64,000 nt of DNA. Source: Alicyclobacillus sp. GTDB lineage: Bacteria > Bacillota > Bacilli > Alicyclobacillales > Alicyclobacillaceae. This document shows, in pieces, positions 1-9,027 of this stretch (the first letter of the stretch is position 1; each line of letters opens with the position of its first letter). The stretch is from the NCBI RefSeq assembly GCF_023511815.1, contig NZ_JAIMAV010000003.1, positions 25,560 to 89,559 of the forward strand, in the 5' to 3' direction. The notes under the pieces were generated by a model. That model did not search any database, had not been told where the DNA came from, and was given only the letters and a program-made list of their open reading frames with translations. The position numbers were made by a program, and so were the translations under genes.

Positions 1-30
1 ATGGCCAGCGCGGGATCGGCCGCGTCGGAT

Positions 31-351
31 TCAGACGCGCGTCCAGCGATCCCGATCCCGCGTTTGAAACTTGTCCATCACGGCCGTGAACGCCTGATCG
101 AGATCGATGTTCAGGCGGTTGGCCAGACAGGTGATGACGAACATCAGATCCCCCAGTTCCAGGGCGATGCTGCCCTCCGGTTCATCCGGCTTTTTCGGCT
201 TTTCCCCAAACTGGTGGTTGACCTCCCGCGCCAGCTCCCCCAATTCTTCGGCGAGGCGGACCACGAGCGTCATCGGGGAGAAGTACCCCTCCCGGAATTG
301 CCCGATGTACGCGTCCACCTCCGTCTGCATCTCGCGGAGCGTGCGTGCCAC
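31..351 (-). CDS. ypjD: MazG-like nucleotide pyrophosphohydrolase (YpjD type)
   Basis: Predicted cytosolic nucleotide pyrophosphohydrolase of 106 aa, probably hydrolysing non-canonical or excess NTPs. The MazG metal-binding pattern is visible: EELGE at about residues 35-39 and ELGDL at about 65-69. The short length and a conserved start region (TLREMQTEVDAYIGQF) match the single-domain YpjD family. I prefer the GTG at 351, which has GGGAGGG six bases upstream; an ATG at 357 abuts that motif. In Bacillus, ypjD sits beside the YitT-family gene ypjC and the qcr operon, as here. The genes that normally follow (dapB, mgsA) would lie beyond the window's left edge. Confidence 0.87.
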   Translation of the reverse strand: MARTLREMQTEVDAYIGQFREGYFSPMTLVVRLAEELGELAREVNHQFGEKPKKPDEPEGSIALELGDLMFVITCLANRLNIDLDQAFTAVMDKFQTRDRDRWTRV

Positions 352-570
352 CCGCATCCCTCCCTCGGCCACCAGGCCCCATCCGACTTCACACCGCATG
401 TCCCATCGGGTCCGGCGGAGGTTCGTTCGCAAAACGCACTCGCCCCTACCTTACTACATCACGCCGCGCCAGACAAACGCCCGGGCGGCCGGCGAACATA
501 AACAAAGAGCCCGGCCAATATGATGTTATGGACCATCCAGGGGACAACTCCGCTCAAAGGAGATGACACT

Positions 571-1839
571 GTGAATCCACCGCGGACTCGACACTTGTCA
601 ACCTATCTGTTGGGGCTGGCCGTCGTGATCTTCTGCGTCGCACTGGTCGTTTATCCCAAGCCGGGTTTTGAGGCCGGCATCAGTGGCCTGCGCGTGTTCT
701 GGGATGTCGTCTTTCCTTCCCTGCTGCCGTTCTTCATTCTCTCCGAGCTGATGATGGGACTCGGGGTGGTGCACGGACTCGGGATTCTGCTCGAACCGTT
801 GATGCGGCCCTTGTTCAGCGTCCCCGGCATCGGCGCGTTCGCGCTGTCCATGGGGCTCGCGGCGGGCTACCCGATGGACGCCGTGATCACCGCCCGGTTC
901 CGGGAATCCGGGATGTGCACGCGCATCGAGGGCGAGCGGCTGTTGGCGTTCACCAACACGGCGGATCCGCTGTTCATGATCAGCGCGGTCGCCGTCGGCA
1001 TGTTCAAATCCCCCGAGCTGGGCGTGCTCATCGCCGTCGCGCACTACATCGCGGCGTTTCTGGTCGGTGTCAGCTTCAAGTTCTGGGGCCGGGGTGACCA
1101 GGAGGCGCGGCGGGACGAGGCGAGGGCCAAGGGCAACATCTTCATCCGCGCGCTGCGCGAGATCCCCCGCGCGCGCGCTGAGGACGGCCGCCCGTTTGGA
1201 AAGCTCCTGCGCGAAGCCGTGACGGAGTCGATGATGACGCTGTTCATGATCGCCGGCTTCATCGTGTTCTTCGCCGTGATGATTGAGATCCTCCGCCTGT
1301 CCGGCATCCTGTCCATTCTTGGATTGCCGATCGCCGCCATCTACCACCTGCTCGGCATCCACGGCGGCCTGGTCAATCCGACCCTGGCGGGGATCCTCGA
1401 GATCGACATCGGGAGCGCCCAGGCGGCCTCGGTCGACGGGGCGCCGCTTCTGCAGCGGGTGGCCGTCGTCAGCGGGATCGTCGCGTGGAGCGGCCTCGCG
1501 GTGCACGCGCAGGTCGCCAGTGTCATCACCAACACCGACATCCGCATGACCCCGTACTTCCTGGCCCGATTCGCCCACGGCGTGCTGGCCGCGCTGTTGA
1601 CCGTCCTCCTCTGGTTCACCGGCCTTGGTAAACCGGCCACCGCGGCCCTGGCGCACGTGGTCCCGGCGATCGCGTCGATGCAGGCGGCTCAGACCGGGGC
1701 ACCGTGGTGGCAGGTGATGGCCACCGGCCTGACCACCTGGCTGTGGCTCTTTGGCGGGCTGCTCCTCCTCTCCGTCGCGCTGTACCTGATCCGCCGCACC
1801 CGGGTCATTGCGTGGCGGGTCAAGATGAACCGCGTCTGA
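571..1839 (+). CDS. ylbJ: sporulation integral membrane protein YlbJ
   Basis: Polytopic membrane protein of 422 aa resembling YlbJ, a spore-formation protein of the nucleoside-recognition/gate-domain superfamily. Hydrophobic segments run through the whole protein. The stretch around AAGYPMDAVITARFRESG and FTNTADPLFMISAV is characteristic of the family. The start is the GTG at 571, preceded by AAAGGAGATG with a good spacing; an upstream ATG in frame at 520 lacks such a site. In Bacillus the gene is under mother-cell sigma-E control, but I could not find a convincing sigma-E promoter here. It converges on uppP. Confidence 0.85.
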   Translation: MNPPRTRHLSTYLLGLAVVIFCVALVVYPKPGFEAGISGLRVFWDVVFPSLLPFFILSELMMGLGVVHGLGILLEPLMRPLFSVPGIGAFALSMGLAAGYPMDAVITARFRESGMCTRIEGERLLAFTNTADPLFMISAVAVGMFKSPELGVLIAVAHYIAAFLVGVSFKFWGRGDQEARRDEARAKGNIFIRALREIPRARAEDGRPFGKLLREAVTESMMTLFMIAGFIVFFAVMIEILRLSGILSILGLPIAAIYHLLGIHGGLVNPTLAGILEIDIGSAQAASVDGAPLLQRVAVVSGIVAWSGLAVHAQVASVITNTDIRMTPYFLARFAHGVLAALLTVLLWFTGLGKPATAALAHVVPAIASMQAAQTGAPWWQVMATGLTTWLWLFGGLLLLSVALYLIRRTRVIAWRVKMNRV

Positions 1840-1879
1840 CGAACCCTCGATCCCGCCGGATGTGGGAACCGCCACCCAG

Positions 1880-1910
1880 ACGAACCCCGGGCGTACCGCC
1901 CGGGGTTCGT
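1880..1910. terminator. perfect hairpin between convergent ylbJ and uppP
   Basis: A 14-bp perfect stem (ACGAACCCCGGGCG and its complement) with a TAC loop lies 40 bp after the ylbJ stop. It has no long U tract, but its position between convergent genes fits a bidirectional terminator. Confidence 0.6.
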
Positions 1911-1958
1911 CGTCGCGGCATCCCCAATTCCCGCCCCGTTGCGCCGCCTGTCCCGCCA

Positions 1959-2007
1959 CCCCCCGGTGAAAACACCGAGGGGTCGGTGCGCTGCACAAAC
2001 CCCTCGG
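1959..2007. repeat. overlapping, mutually exclusive inverted repeats
   Basis: The arm CACCGAGGGG (about 1973-1982) can pair either upstream with the CCCCCGGTG at about 1959-1967 or downstream with ACCCCTCGG at 1999-2007. It lies in the ylbJ/uppP intergenic region, downstream of uppP on the minus strand. It probably reinforces termination. Confidence 0.45.
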
Positions 2008-2072
2008 CCCTCTCGGAGGATGGATTCCCCCCGACCTGCCGCTTCACCCCGCACGCCCCGCCGGCCCGCCGC

Positions 2073-2876
2073 CTACCACAGCGGCGGAAACCAGCGGTTG
2101 TGAAACAGCTGATCAATCAGGACGAACTCGGCCAGGATCCAGACGTACCAGGCGAACCATTTCATCTGAGCCCGGCGCAGCAGCCAGAGGGTTGCACGGA
2201 CCGAGATGTACCCGGCGATCACGGCGGCCGCCGCACCGCTGAGCATTTGCGCCCAAGGGAGGGTCCCCATCGCCGCCGGATGCTCCCAGATCTCCTCCAG
2301 CTCGACCAAGGTGGCACCGAGAATCGCCGGGATGGACAAAAGGAAGGAGAATCGCCCCGCCGCCTCCCGATCCATCCCTCGCCACAGTCCGGCGGCCATG
2401 GTCAGGCCCGACCGCGACAGCGCGGGCAGGATGGCCATCCCCTGGAGGGTGCCGATCCACAGCGCGTCGGCCGGACGCATGGTCTCCTCCGTCTTCTTTC
2501 CGGCCGGCGCGGTGTCCATCCACCACAGGATGATCCCCGTGATGATGAACTCGAGGCCCAGGGTGACCCCGCTCTCGAACAGATCCTCGAAGACCTCCTC
2601 AAACACCGCGCCCACCATGGCCGTCGGAATGAGGGCCAGGAGCACCATCCGGGCGGGCCAGGAACCGGGGTGGCGGACGAGCCACCACACCTCCTTGCGC
2701 AGCGCCCATACCACGGCGACCAGGGTGCCCAGGTGCAACAGGGTGATGAACAGCAGCGAATCTCCCGAGATGTGCCACAGCTTTTGGAGCAGCACCAGGT
2801 GCCCGGAGCTCGAGATCGGCAAAAACTCGGTCACTCCCTGCACCGCGCCGAGCACGATGGCTTGCAGATGCGTCAT
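2073..2876 (-). CDS. uppP: undecaprenyl-diphosphatase UppP
   Basis: Integral membrane phosphatase of 267 aa that converts undecaprenyl diphosphate to the monophosphate, recycling the lipid carrier for peptidoglycan and other wall polymers. The two family signatures are present: E17 with ISSSGH at 21-26, and ALSRSG at 152-157. There are seven to eight hydrophobic segments and the length is normal for the family. The ATG at 2876 is preceded by a purine-rich GGAGGTGAGC region. It is divergent from the ykvI-like gene. Members of this family can confer bacitracin tolerance. Confidence 0.94.
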   Translation of the reverse strand: MTHLQAIVLGAVQGVTEFLPISSSGHLVLLQKLWHISGDSLLFITLLHLGTLVAVVWALRKEVWWLVRHPGSWPARMVLLALIPTAMVGAVFEEVFEDLFESGVTLGLEFIITGIILWWMDTAPAGKKTEETMRPADALWIGTLQGMAILPALSRSGLTMAAGLWRGMDREAAGRFSFLLSIPAILGATLVELEEIWEHPAAMGTLPWAQMLSGAAAAVIAGYISVRATLWLLRRAQMKWFAWYVWILAEFVLIDQLFHNRWFPPLW

Positions 2877-3027
2877 GTGCTCACCTCCTCTCCCACCTTT
2901 CTCTCACGGCCCCGTCGTTCGGACGACCGCTGGTTCTATGTATATAGGGACGAGCCGTGGGACATGCCCGGCGGACGCGGCATGTCGGGACAAACCGGAC
3001 ATATGCTGTGAGGAGGGGGGATCCGCG

Positions 3028-4077
3028 TTGCGCCAGGGTTGGCTGTCGTTTCAGGTCGGCTGCGCGTACATCGGCACCGTGGTCGGAGCGGGCTTCGCGT
3101 CCGGTCAGGAGGTGTTTCAGTTTTTCGCGCGGTACGGCAACTGGGCGTACCTCACCGTCGCCCTGACGTTCGTGCTGTTCGCGTGGTTGGGATACCGGTT
3201 GATGGAATTGGGTGCGAAGTGGGGGGTGCGGTCGTACCATGAGCTCAACCAGCGCCTGTTCGGGCCGGGGTGGACGACCCTGCTCGACGCGCTGGTGCTG
3301 ACGATGCTGTTCGGGGTGACGGTGGCCATGATCGCCGGGTCCGGCGCCCTGTTTCGCGAGCGGCTCGGCTGGTCCTACCAGGCGGGCGCGCTGTCGACGC
3401 TCTCGATCACGTTCGTCACCGTACTCTGGGGCATCCGCGGGATCCTGCGGGCCAACACCGTGATCGTCCCCGTCATGTGTGGTTTTGTGCTGTTCGCCGC
3501 CTGGCACACCTGGCACCTGTGCGGGTGGCGGACCGCGTGGACGAGCGGAGCCGCCCTGGGCGGCTTTGATCTTCGTGCGTGGCTGTCGGCCGTTCTCTAC
3601 GCCGCGTTCAACATCGGCCTGTCGGCGGGCGTCCTGCTTCCGCTCGGCGCGGACGTGCGCGACCGGACCACGCTCCGCCAGGGGGCGATCCTCGGCGCCG
3701 TCGGGCTCGCCGCGATGCTGATCGCCGTCACCTTCACGCTCCACACCTACTATCCGCACGCGCTCGGATACGACCTCCCGATGGCCTACGTGGCGGAACA
3801 CCTGGGGCCCGCCATGCAGTGGGGCTACGTGTTCGTGCTGTGGGCCGAGGTGTACTCCACCCTCGTCGGAGACCTGTACGCGCTGACCGCGCAACTCGAG
3901 ACGCAGAGCCGCTGGCGCAACATCGCGTTGACGGCGGTCGTTCTGCTGCTCGCCTACTCGGTCAGCCAGGTGGGGTTCAGCGCCGTCGTGCGGTACGCCT
4001 ACACGCTGTTCGGATGGCTCAGCGTGGGATTGATCCTGGCTCTGTTGTGGCCGCGCCAAAAGTTGCCACGCGGGTGA
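3028..4077 (+). CDS. YkvI-like membrane protein (APC/LeuT-fold family)
   Basis: Polytopic membrane protein of 349 aa resembling Bacillus YkvI and related uncharacterised carriers. The N-terminus (QVGCAYIGTVVGAGFASGQE) has the Gly-rich broken helix typical of LeuT/APC-fold transporters, followed by about ten hydrophobic segments. The start is TTG at 3028, seven bases after AGGAGGGGGG. Substrate is unknown. It is divergent from uppP and is followed after 54 bp by the YitT-family gene. Confidence 0.78.
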   Translation: MRQGWLSFQVGCAYIGTVVGAGFASGQEVFQFFARYGNWAYLTVALTFVLFAWLGYRLMELGAKWGVRSYHELNQRLFGPGWTTLLDALVLTMLFGVTVAMIAGSGALFRERLGWSYQAGALSTLSITFVTVLWGIRGILRANTVIVPVMCGFVLFAAWHTWHLCGWRTAWTSGAALGGFDLRAWLSAVLYAAFNIGLSAGVLLPLGADVRDRTTLRQGAILGAVGLAAMLIAVTFTLHTYYPHALGYDLPMAYVAEHLGPAMQWGYVFVLWAEVYSTLVGDLYALTAQLETQSRWRNIALTAVVLLLAYSVSQVGFSAVVRYAYTLFGWLSVGLILALLWPRQKLPRG

Positions 4078-4131
4078 ACGGTTCCGTATAATGGGGCAGC
4101 ACGGACTGGACCAACGCTTCCGTGAGGGGGT

Positions 4132-4986
4132 GTGGCACCGCGGATGGCCAGGCTGGCGATGCCCCGATGGGTGTGGACGTGGTTGTCCATCGCCGCGGGT
4201 GCGCTCATCTATTCCGTCGGACTGAACGCCTTTTTGGTCAGCAATCACCTGGCGGAGGGCGGATTTGTCGGCATCTCGCTGTTGCTGCTGTACCTGTTGC
4301 ATTGGCCGCTGGGCCTGACCTTCTTCCTGCTGAATATCCCGCTTCTGTGGATCGGTTGGCGCGTCTTCGGCCATCAGTTCATCGTCCTGACGGCCGGCGG
4401 GGTGGTGGCCGTGTCGGTATTCAGCTCCCTGACGGCGCGGATTCAACTCCCGACGCACGATCCGCTGCTCGGGGCGCTGTACGCCGGGGTGGTCACCGGC
4501 TTTGGATTGGGCCTCATCTTTCGATCCGGCGCCACCACCGGCGGATCGGACATCATCGCGCGGCTGGTCCGGCACCGGTTGGGCGTGAGCATGGGCCGCA
4601 CCCTGTTCTCCATCGACGTCTTGGTAATCGGCATTGTCGCGGTGCTCATCGGGCGGGAGACCGCGATGTATTCGCTGGTCGCCCTGTTCGTGGCGAGCCG
4701 GGTCATTGACTTTGTCATCGAAGGAACCCGGCGCGGGAAAGCGTTGACCATCGTATCGGACAAACCGGAGGCCATCGCCTCCGCCATCCACCGTCAGCTG
4801 GAGCGCGGCACGACCCTGTTCCAGGCCATCGGGGGGTTCACCGGGACCCGGCGACAGGTGGTCTACTGCGTCGTGTCCCGGGAGGAGGTCGTCCGCGTGC
4901 AGCAGATCGTCCAGGAGGCGGACCCCCGCGCCTTCGTCGTGGTCAACGACGTTCACGAGGTGCTCGGCGAGGGATTCACCCGCTGA
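4132..4986 (+). CDS. YitT family membrane protein (YpjC-like)
   Basis: Membrane protein of about 284 aa with five to six N-terminal hydrophobic segments and a C-terminal soluble DUF2179 domain (about residues 220-280, around TIVSDKPEAIASAIHRQL and GFTGTRRQVVYCVV). The motif FRSGATTGGSDIIARL is typical of YitT proteins. The Bacillus homologue YpjC is also next to qcrC and ypjD. Function is unknown. The start is uncertain: GTG 4132 is only one base from the GAGGGGG motif, while ATG 4144 is 13 bases from it. Confidence 0.85.
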   Translation: MAPRMARLAMPRWVWTWLSIAAGALIYSVGLNAFLVSNHLAEGGFVGISLLLLYLLHWPLGLTFFLLNIPLLWIGWRVFGHQFIVLTAGGVVAVSVFSSLTARIQLPTHDPLLGALYAGVVTGFGLGLIFRSGATTGGSDIIARLVRHRLGVSMGRTLFSIDVLVIGIVAVLIGRETAMYSLVALFVASRVIDFVIEGTRRGKALTIVSDKPEAIASAIHRQLERGTTLFQAIGGFTGTRRQVVYCVVSREEVVRVQQIVQEADPRAFVVVNDVHEVLGEGFTR

Positions 4987-5071
4987 ACCGGCCGCTGAAT
5001 CGGCTGAATCGGCTCGCCCGCGGATGGGGCGGTCTTGCCCTGGCGGGCCCGACCCCATTTCATCCGGAATG

Positions 5072-5108
5072 AAAACCCCCGGCGCCGTCGCGGACGGTGC
5101 CGGGGGTT
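5072..5108 (-). terminator. intrinsic terminator of the qcr operon
   Basis: Read on the minus strand, a 16-bp stem (AACCCCCGGCACCGTC with its near-complement) is followed by TTTTC, 36 bp after the qcrC stop. It may also stop transcription of the YitT gene coming from the other side. Confidence 0.8.
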
Positions 5109-5143
5109 CGTGCAGCCGGGTGACCCGGTGTACGGTTGTACGG

Positions 5144-5908
5144 TCAACCCTTTTGTTTTGCGAGCCAGTCGGCGACCTTCTTGACGTCGTCGTCACTCGA
5201 CAGCGTGCCTTTTTTCGGCATGCCGCCAACCGGGTTCTCGATGAAATCGTACAATTTTTTCGCGTCCCAGTATTTGCCGATGGCATAGATCGGCGGACCC
5301 GCTCCGCCTTCACCGCTGTGTCCATGGCAGTTGGCGCAGGTGTTCTGGAACAGTTGATAACCGGGATCCGAGGTGTCCACCAGGTGGATCTGGGACGCTT
5401 CAATCTTCGGGATCACCGGCAGTCCCGGAGACGCCTGGCCGCTCGCCGCGGCGACCTCGGCCGCGTGTTGCACCGCCGCCTCGTTGGTCAACCAGATGAC
5501 GAGGAACGTGGTCAACACCATGCCCGCCGTCGCCAACGGACGCTTGTACGGGTGGCGCGTCTTCTTGGTGTCCAACCAGGGCGCGAAGAGCAACAGCAGC
5601 GCACCGACCATGGGTACGAGGATGGTCCCGAACAACTCGTTGTCTCCCGGAAAGTACTTCAGGAGCTGATACAAAAACAGGAAGTACCAGTCGGGCACCG
5701 GGATGAACGACGTATCGTCCGGATTGGCCTTCGACCCGAGGTCGACCGGATTGAACACGACCCAGAGCATGAATGCCAGCAGGAATACCGAACCGGCGAT
5801 CCATTCTTTCAGCAGGAAGTTCGGAATGAATGGCTCGGTCCCCGGATTCTTCAGGTGATGATGCCGATACCTCGGGGTACCGGGAATCCGTTCGCCTCCA
5901 GCAGCCAA
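5144..5908 (-). CDS. qcrC: menaquinol:cytochrome c reductase cytochrome b/c subunit QcrC
   Basis: Third subunit of the bc complex, 254 aa: an N-terminal part equivalent to subunit IV of b6f (residues about 30-145, three membrane segments) fused to a C-terminal cytochrome c domain. The heme-c site CANCH is at 191-195, and M230 in GGMPKK is the likely axial ligand. It passes electrons from menaquinol oxidation to cytochrome c at the membrane's outer face. The start is TTG 5908, with GAGGAGGGG upstream. It is the last gene of qcrA-qcrB-qcrC. Confidence 0.95.
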   Translation of the reverse strand: MAAGGERIPGTPRYRHHHLKNPGTEPFIPNFLLKEWIAGSVFLLAFMLWVVFNPVDLGSKANPDDTSFIPVPDWYFLFLYQLLKYFPGDNELFGTILVPMVGALLLLFAPWLDTKKTRHPYKRPLATAGMVLTTFLVIWLTNEAAVQHAAEVAAASGQASPGLPVIPKIEASQIHLVDTSDPGYQLFQNTCANCHGHSGEGGAGPPIYAIGKYWDAKKLYDFIENPVGGMPKKGTLSSDDDVKKVADWLAKQKG

Positions 5909-5959
5909 GATGTCCCCTCCTCGCTCAGCGTTCTCGGGTCTTCACCGCGACGGCGCGCC

Positions 5960-6631
5960 TCACAGTGGACCGGCGATGTGTTGCGCGCGGATCATGATGA
6001 AGTGCAGCGCCAGCAACACCAGGAGCGCGGCCGGCAGGAAGAACACGTGAATGGCGAAGAAGCGCGTGAGCGTCAGCGCGCCGACGGTGTGACTGCCGAG
6101 CAGCAGGGTCTGAATGTACGGCCCGATCCAAGGAATCGAACCTGCCAACTGCGCGCCGACGGCGGTCGCCCAGTAGGCCTTCTGATCCCACGGGAGCAGG
6201 TAGCCGGTGAACCCGAAGCCGAGGACGACGAAAAAGATCAGCACGCCCACAACCCAGTTCATCTCGCGCGGCTTTTTGTAGGCACCGGTGAAGAAGACGC
6301 GCAGCATGTGCAAAAACATCATGATGATGACCAGGCTGGCGCCCCAGAAGTGCATGCCCCGGACGACATTGCCGAGCAGCACCTCGTCGGTGATGTAGCG
6401 CACACTGTACCACGCGTTGGTGATGTCCGGCGTGTAGTACATCGCCAGAAACATGCCCGACAGGATCTGCGTGGTGATGACCAGAAACGTGAGGCCGCCG
6501 AAGCAGTACACAAAGGCGGACATCTTGATGGCGGGGTTCACGTGGGCCGGCACCTCGTGATCCGCCACGTCCCGCCACAACGGCGTCACGTTCAGTCGTT
6601 CGTCGATCCAGTCGTACGCCTTTTTTAACAT
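5960..6631 (-). CDS. qcrB: menaquinol:cytochrome c reductase cytochrome b subunit QcrB
   Basis: Cytochrome b6-type membrane subunit, 223 aa, carrying hemes b and the quinol sites of the bc complex. Cys43 (VYCFGGLTF) lies where Bacillus QcrB attaches its extra covalent heme. The heme-ligand histidine helices (MHFWGASLVIIMMFLHMLR; FFAIHVFFLPAALLVLLALH) are visible. The ATG at 6631 is two bases after the qcrA stop, so translation is probably coupled. It lacks the C-terminal helices that are instead part of QcrC, as expected for the Bacillus type. Confidence 0.95.
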   Translation of the reverse strand: MLKKAYDWIDERLNVTPLWRDVADHEVPAHVNPAIKMSAFVYCFGGLTFLVITTQILSGMFLAMYYTPDITNAWYSVRYITDEVLLGNVVRGMHFWGASLVIIMMFLHMLRVFFTGAYKKPREMNWVVGVLIFFVVLGFGFTGYLLPWDQKAYWATAVGAQLAGSIPWIGPYIQTLLLGSHTVGALTLTRFFAIHVFFLPAALLVLLALHFIMIRAQHIAGPL

Positions 6632-6633
6632 GT

Positions 6634-7212
6634 CTACGATATCACCTGCCCCGAGCTGTTCCGTTGTTGCAGCGGTCCCAAGTACAGGTAGCCGGCCTCG
6701 TCCACCTTGACTGTATGCACGTCCAGCGGGCGGGGTGCCGGGGATCCCGGAGACTGGATCCCGTACACCGTGTATTTGCTTCCGTGGCAGGGGCAGTGAA
6801 ACCACCACTGTCCATCCTGAGCGGGCGCGGGCTTCCCATCCGGCCCCAGCGTACCGTTGACCTGGCAACCCAGATGCGTGCAGATGGGCGACATCGCCAA
6901 CGGGGTGCCGTCGGGTTGAAGGATGACCCATGTGCGCGACGGGATGTCCGCGGAGTTCCAGCCATCATCCCGGTGTGCCCGAAATTCCACCAGTTGTGGA
7001 AGCGTTTTATTAAATTCCGACACCTTGTGGCCGGAATTGACGAAACGGTTCGCGCCACCCCGGCGAATCGGATCCAGGGTTTCCACAACGAAGGGGACGG
7101 CGACCAGGGATGCCATGAACGCCCCGGTGCCGCCCAGGGCATAGGTCAAGAATTGACGCCGGCTCAACCCGGACGGTTCGTCATGCGATGCTCTTTGCTG
7201 GAAGTCGGACAA
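6634..7212 (-). CDS. qcrA: menaquinol:cytochrome c reductase Rieske iron-sulfur subunit QcrA
   Basis: Rieske protein of 192 aa. The 2Fe-2S ligands are C111/H113 (CTHLGC) and C140/H143 (CPCHGS). The N-terminus has a twin-arginine-like SRRQFLT motif (about residues 17-23) ahead of one membrane anchor, which suggests Tat-dependent export of the folded cluster. The start is TTG 7212, with GGAGGGG six bases upstream; longer in-frame starts lack a good site. First gene of qcrABC, about 100 bp downstream of a candidate sigma-A promoter. Confidence 0.95.
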   Translation of the reverse strand: MSDFQQRASHDEPSGLSRRQFLTYALGGTGAFMASLVAVPFVVETLDPIRRGGANRFVNSGHKVSEFNKTLPQLVEFRAHRDDGWNSADIPSRTWVILQPDGTPLAMSPICTHLGCQVNGTLGPDGKPAPAQDGQWWFHCPCHGSKYTVYGIQSPGSPAPRPLDVHTVKVDEAGYLYLGPLQQRNSSGQVIS

Positions 7213-7321
7213 CGACGGCCCCTCCTGACCTCCATCCCGCACCCTGTGTGCCACTTTTCAGACTGCCCGCGCGACGATGCGAACGAAAACTATGTAGACC
7301 GGGCACCAGCTGCACAATTGA

Positions 7322-7351
7322 ATCTTATGCCCGGCAGCTTTCTTGTGTCAA
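7322..7351 (-). promoter_or_regulatory. candidate sigma-A promoter of qcrABC
   Basis: On the minus strand, TTGACA (7351-7346), an 18-bp spacer and TAAGAT (7327-7322), about 110 bp ahead of the qcrA start. The -35 box is perfect and the -10 box matches 4 of 6. Confidence 0.55.
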
Positions 7352-7440
7352 GCAATGCCAACGCTTCGGTAGACTTCAAAGGATTCAGTTTCGACAATTC
7401 GTCATAACCCTGTCACAGGATGCGGGCTGGGACATGGTGT

Positions 7441-8043
7441 TCACCGATCAGCTTGCCCCGGTTTTCCAGTTGTATTCCACAGCGCCTGAATCCGATCCGC
7501 CAGGGCGGACTCCAGGGCGCCAAAGAGGCGATTGCCCTCCCTGGCCATGGCCGTCAACATCTCTTCGGGAAGGCCGAGGCGCCTGCGTTCCGGCGAGCCT
7601 TCGTACGCCGGACAGGCGTGCGAAAGGTATGCCCACGCCTCCGCCCGGCGGGAGGGATCGACCCGCCGCTGCAACCAGCGATGCCAATCGAAGAGCACCC
7701 ACGGCACGCCGTCGGCATCCGGGATCGTCAACGCGTCCTTCACCAGCAGCCGATCCGTGACGAGGACTCCGAAGCGGCTCGGGTACGGAAACGAACGGCG
7801 GACCTCCGCCAACCATATGGGATCGGACGGCCTGCACCACCAGGTTGGGCCGAGCGGCCACATCGCCACGCGCCCCCGAAACCGCTGTGCCACGCGCTCT
7901 GTGAGATGGTCACCAATCCACAGCGCGGCCAGATGGGCGACGGCGGGATCGAGCGGATGCGGACTCGCCGCATGGGCCAACACGGTGTCGTATTGGGACT
8001 GAATCGACGTGAACTGATTGGGCGTAAGGTGTTCGAATCGCAC
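7441..8043 (-). CDS. DUF2487/YpiF-like protein
   Basis: About 200-aa soluble protein of unknown function. Its position, between a ypiB homologue and qcrA, is that of ypiF in Bacillus. It contains conserved-looking tryptophans and PDADGVPWVLFDWHRWLQRR at about residues 120-140. No catalytic motif is recognised. GTG 8043, with AAGGCGGGG six bases upstream, is the preferred start; TTG 8070 is an alternative. Assignment rests mainly on synteny and general resemblance. Confidence 0.65.
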   Translation of the reverse strand: MRFEHLTPNQFTSIQSQYDTVLAHAASPHPLDPAVAHLAALWIGDHLTERVAQRFRGRVAMWPLGPTWWCRPSDPIWLAEVRRSFPYPSRFGVLVTDRLLVKDALTIPDADGVPWVLFDWHRWLQRRVDPSRRAEAWAYLSHACPAYEGSPERRRLGLPEEMLTAMAREGNRLFGALESALADRIQALWNTTGKPGQADR

Positions 8044-8255
8044 GCAGATCCCCGCCTTCCACCTGCTCAACGTAGCACACCGGAAGGGATCCGCACAATC
8101 GCGGGCCTGCGGCCTGCGGGTGCCCTCGGGTGGGCGTCGGGGACGCCAGGTTTCAAACGCGCATTTTCCGGCGGATCATGGGGAAAAGAAACGGAGAGAA
8201 GACAGACGGGAGCGACAAGCGCTCCCGCCCCACAGCGGTTCGGTCGAGGACCGTG

Positions 8256-8825
8256 TCAACCCAAGACCGATGCGGAGGTGTTCGAGTCGAACTCAATCAG
8301 CCGCCGGCTGGCTTCCAGGAACGCCTCCCGGTCGCCGCGATCCAGGGCGTCGTCCACGGCGCGCATCAGATGTTCACGCTGATAGTTGCGCACCGCCTGT
8401 TCAATCACCCACTCCGCCTGCATGGTGATCAGCTCCCTGACCGCGGGTTCCAGTTCGGCGGGCGCGATCTCCTCCAGCACGGCGGAATACGCGGCGCTGG
8501 TGGCCCGGTCTTTGAAATAGAGGTTGACGTACACGTCTTCATCCGGGTGTTGGTACAGGTCGAGGAATGCCTGTTCCACATCCGTCGAGACCGGTTTGTT
8601 ACGCCGGTAGTAGCGGAAGGGGGCGGCCTGTACGCAGGTCGTGGACACCACGATGACCCGGGGCAGTTGCCGGAAGCTGTCGACGAAGTGCACCCTGCGC
8701 AGGACGCTTTCACGGGTCATCATGTAGCGGATCAACATCTCCGCTTCCCGACTTTGAAGCTGGTAATTCGACAAAAACCAACGCAGAAAGTGTTTTTTTT
8801 CGGCGACCGTTACGGTGTTGCCCAT
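8256..8825 (-). CDS. ypiB: YpiB family protein with C-terminal IDEAL domain (UPF0302)
   Basis: 189-aa cytosolic protein of the UPF0302 family. The N-terminal part (KKHFLRWFLSNYQLQSREAE, residues about 10-29) and the block HVRFVDSFRQLPR-like at about 45-58 are family features. The C-terminus (REHLMRAVDDALDRGDREAF) matches an IDEAL domain, a short module of Bacillota proteins that binds partner proteins. The ATG at 8825 follows GGAGGAG. Exact role is unknown. The family is conserved next to qcrABC, which suggests a link to respiration or its assembly. Confidence 0.88.
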   Translation of the reverse strand: MGNTVTVAEKKHFLRWFLSNYQLQSREAEMLIRYMMTRESVLRRVHFVDSFRQLPRVIVVSTTCVQAAPFRYYRRNKPVSTDVEQAFLDLYQHPDEDVYVNLYFKDRATSAAYSAVLEEIAPAELEPAVRELITMQAEWVIEQAVRNYQREHLMRAVDDALDRGDREAFLEASRRLIEFDSNTSASVLG

Positions 8826-9027
8826 TGCCGTCTCCTCCCTGATTGGTTGTAGCCGAATATCCGGTGGTCCAGCACGTCCACAACCTCACCCCTGCCACGA
8901 TGGTGCCGTGTGAATTCTTCGAGTATTTTATTCGACCGGCACGCGAATTTTTCCTGCTGCCCGTCCGGGGCTCGGTCTTCCAATTTGTGTCCGACCCTCG
9001 TCCGGGCGCGGCGCTGGCCACCGGGGA

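Noticed and set aside
598..1998. 466-codon minus-strand frame opposite ylbJ
   Set aside because: Composition is typical of a shadow frame (Asp/Gly/Arg-rich), and ylbJ has a good ribosome site and family features.
2881..5403. 840-codon open frame on the minus strand over the YkvI-like and YitT genes
   Set aside because: It is antisense to two clear membrane-protein genes, has low-complexity composition and no domain; open shadow frames are common at this GC content.
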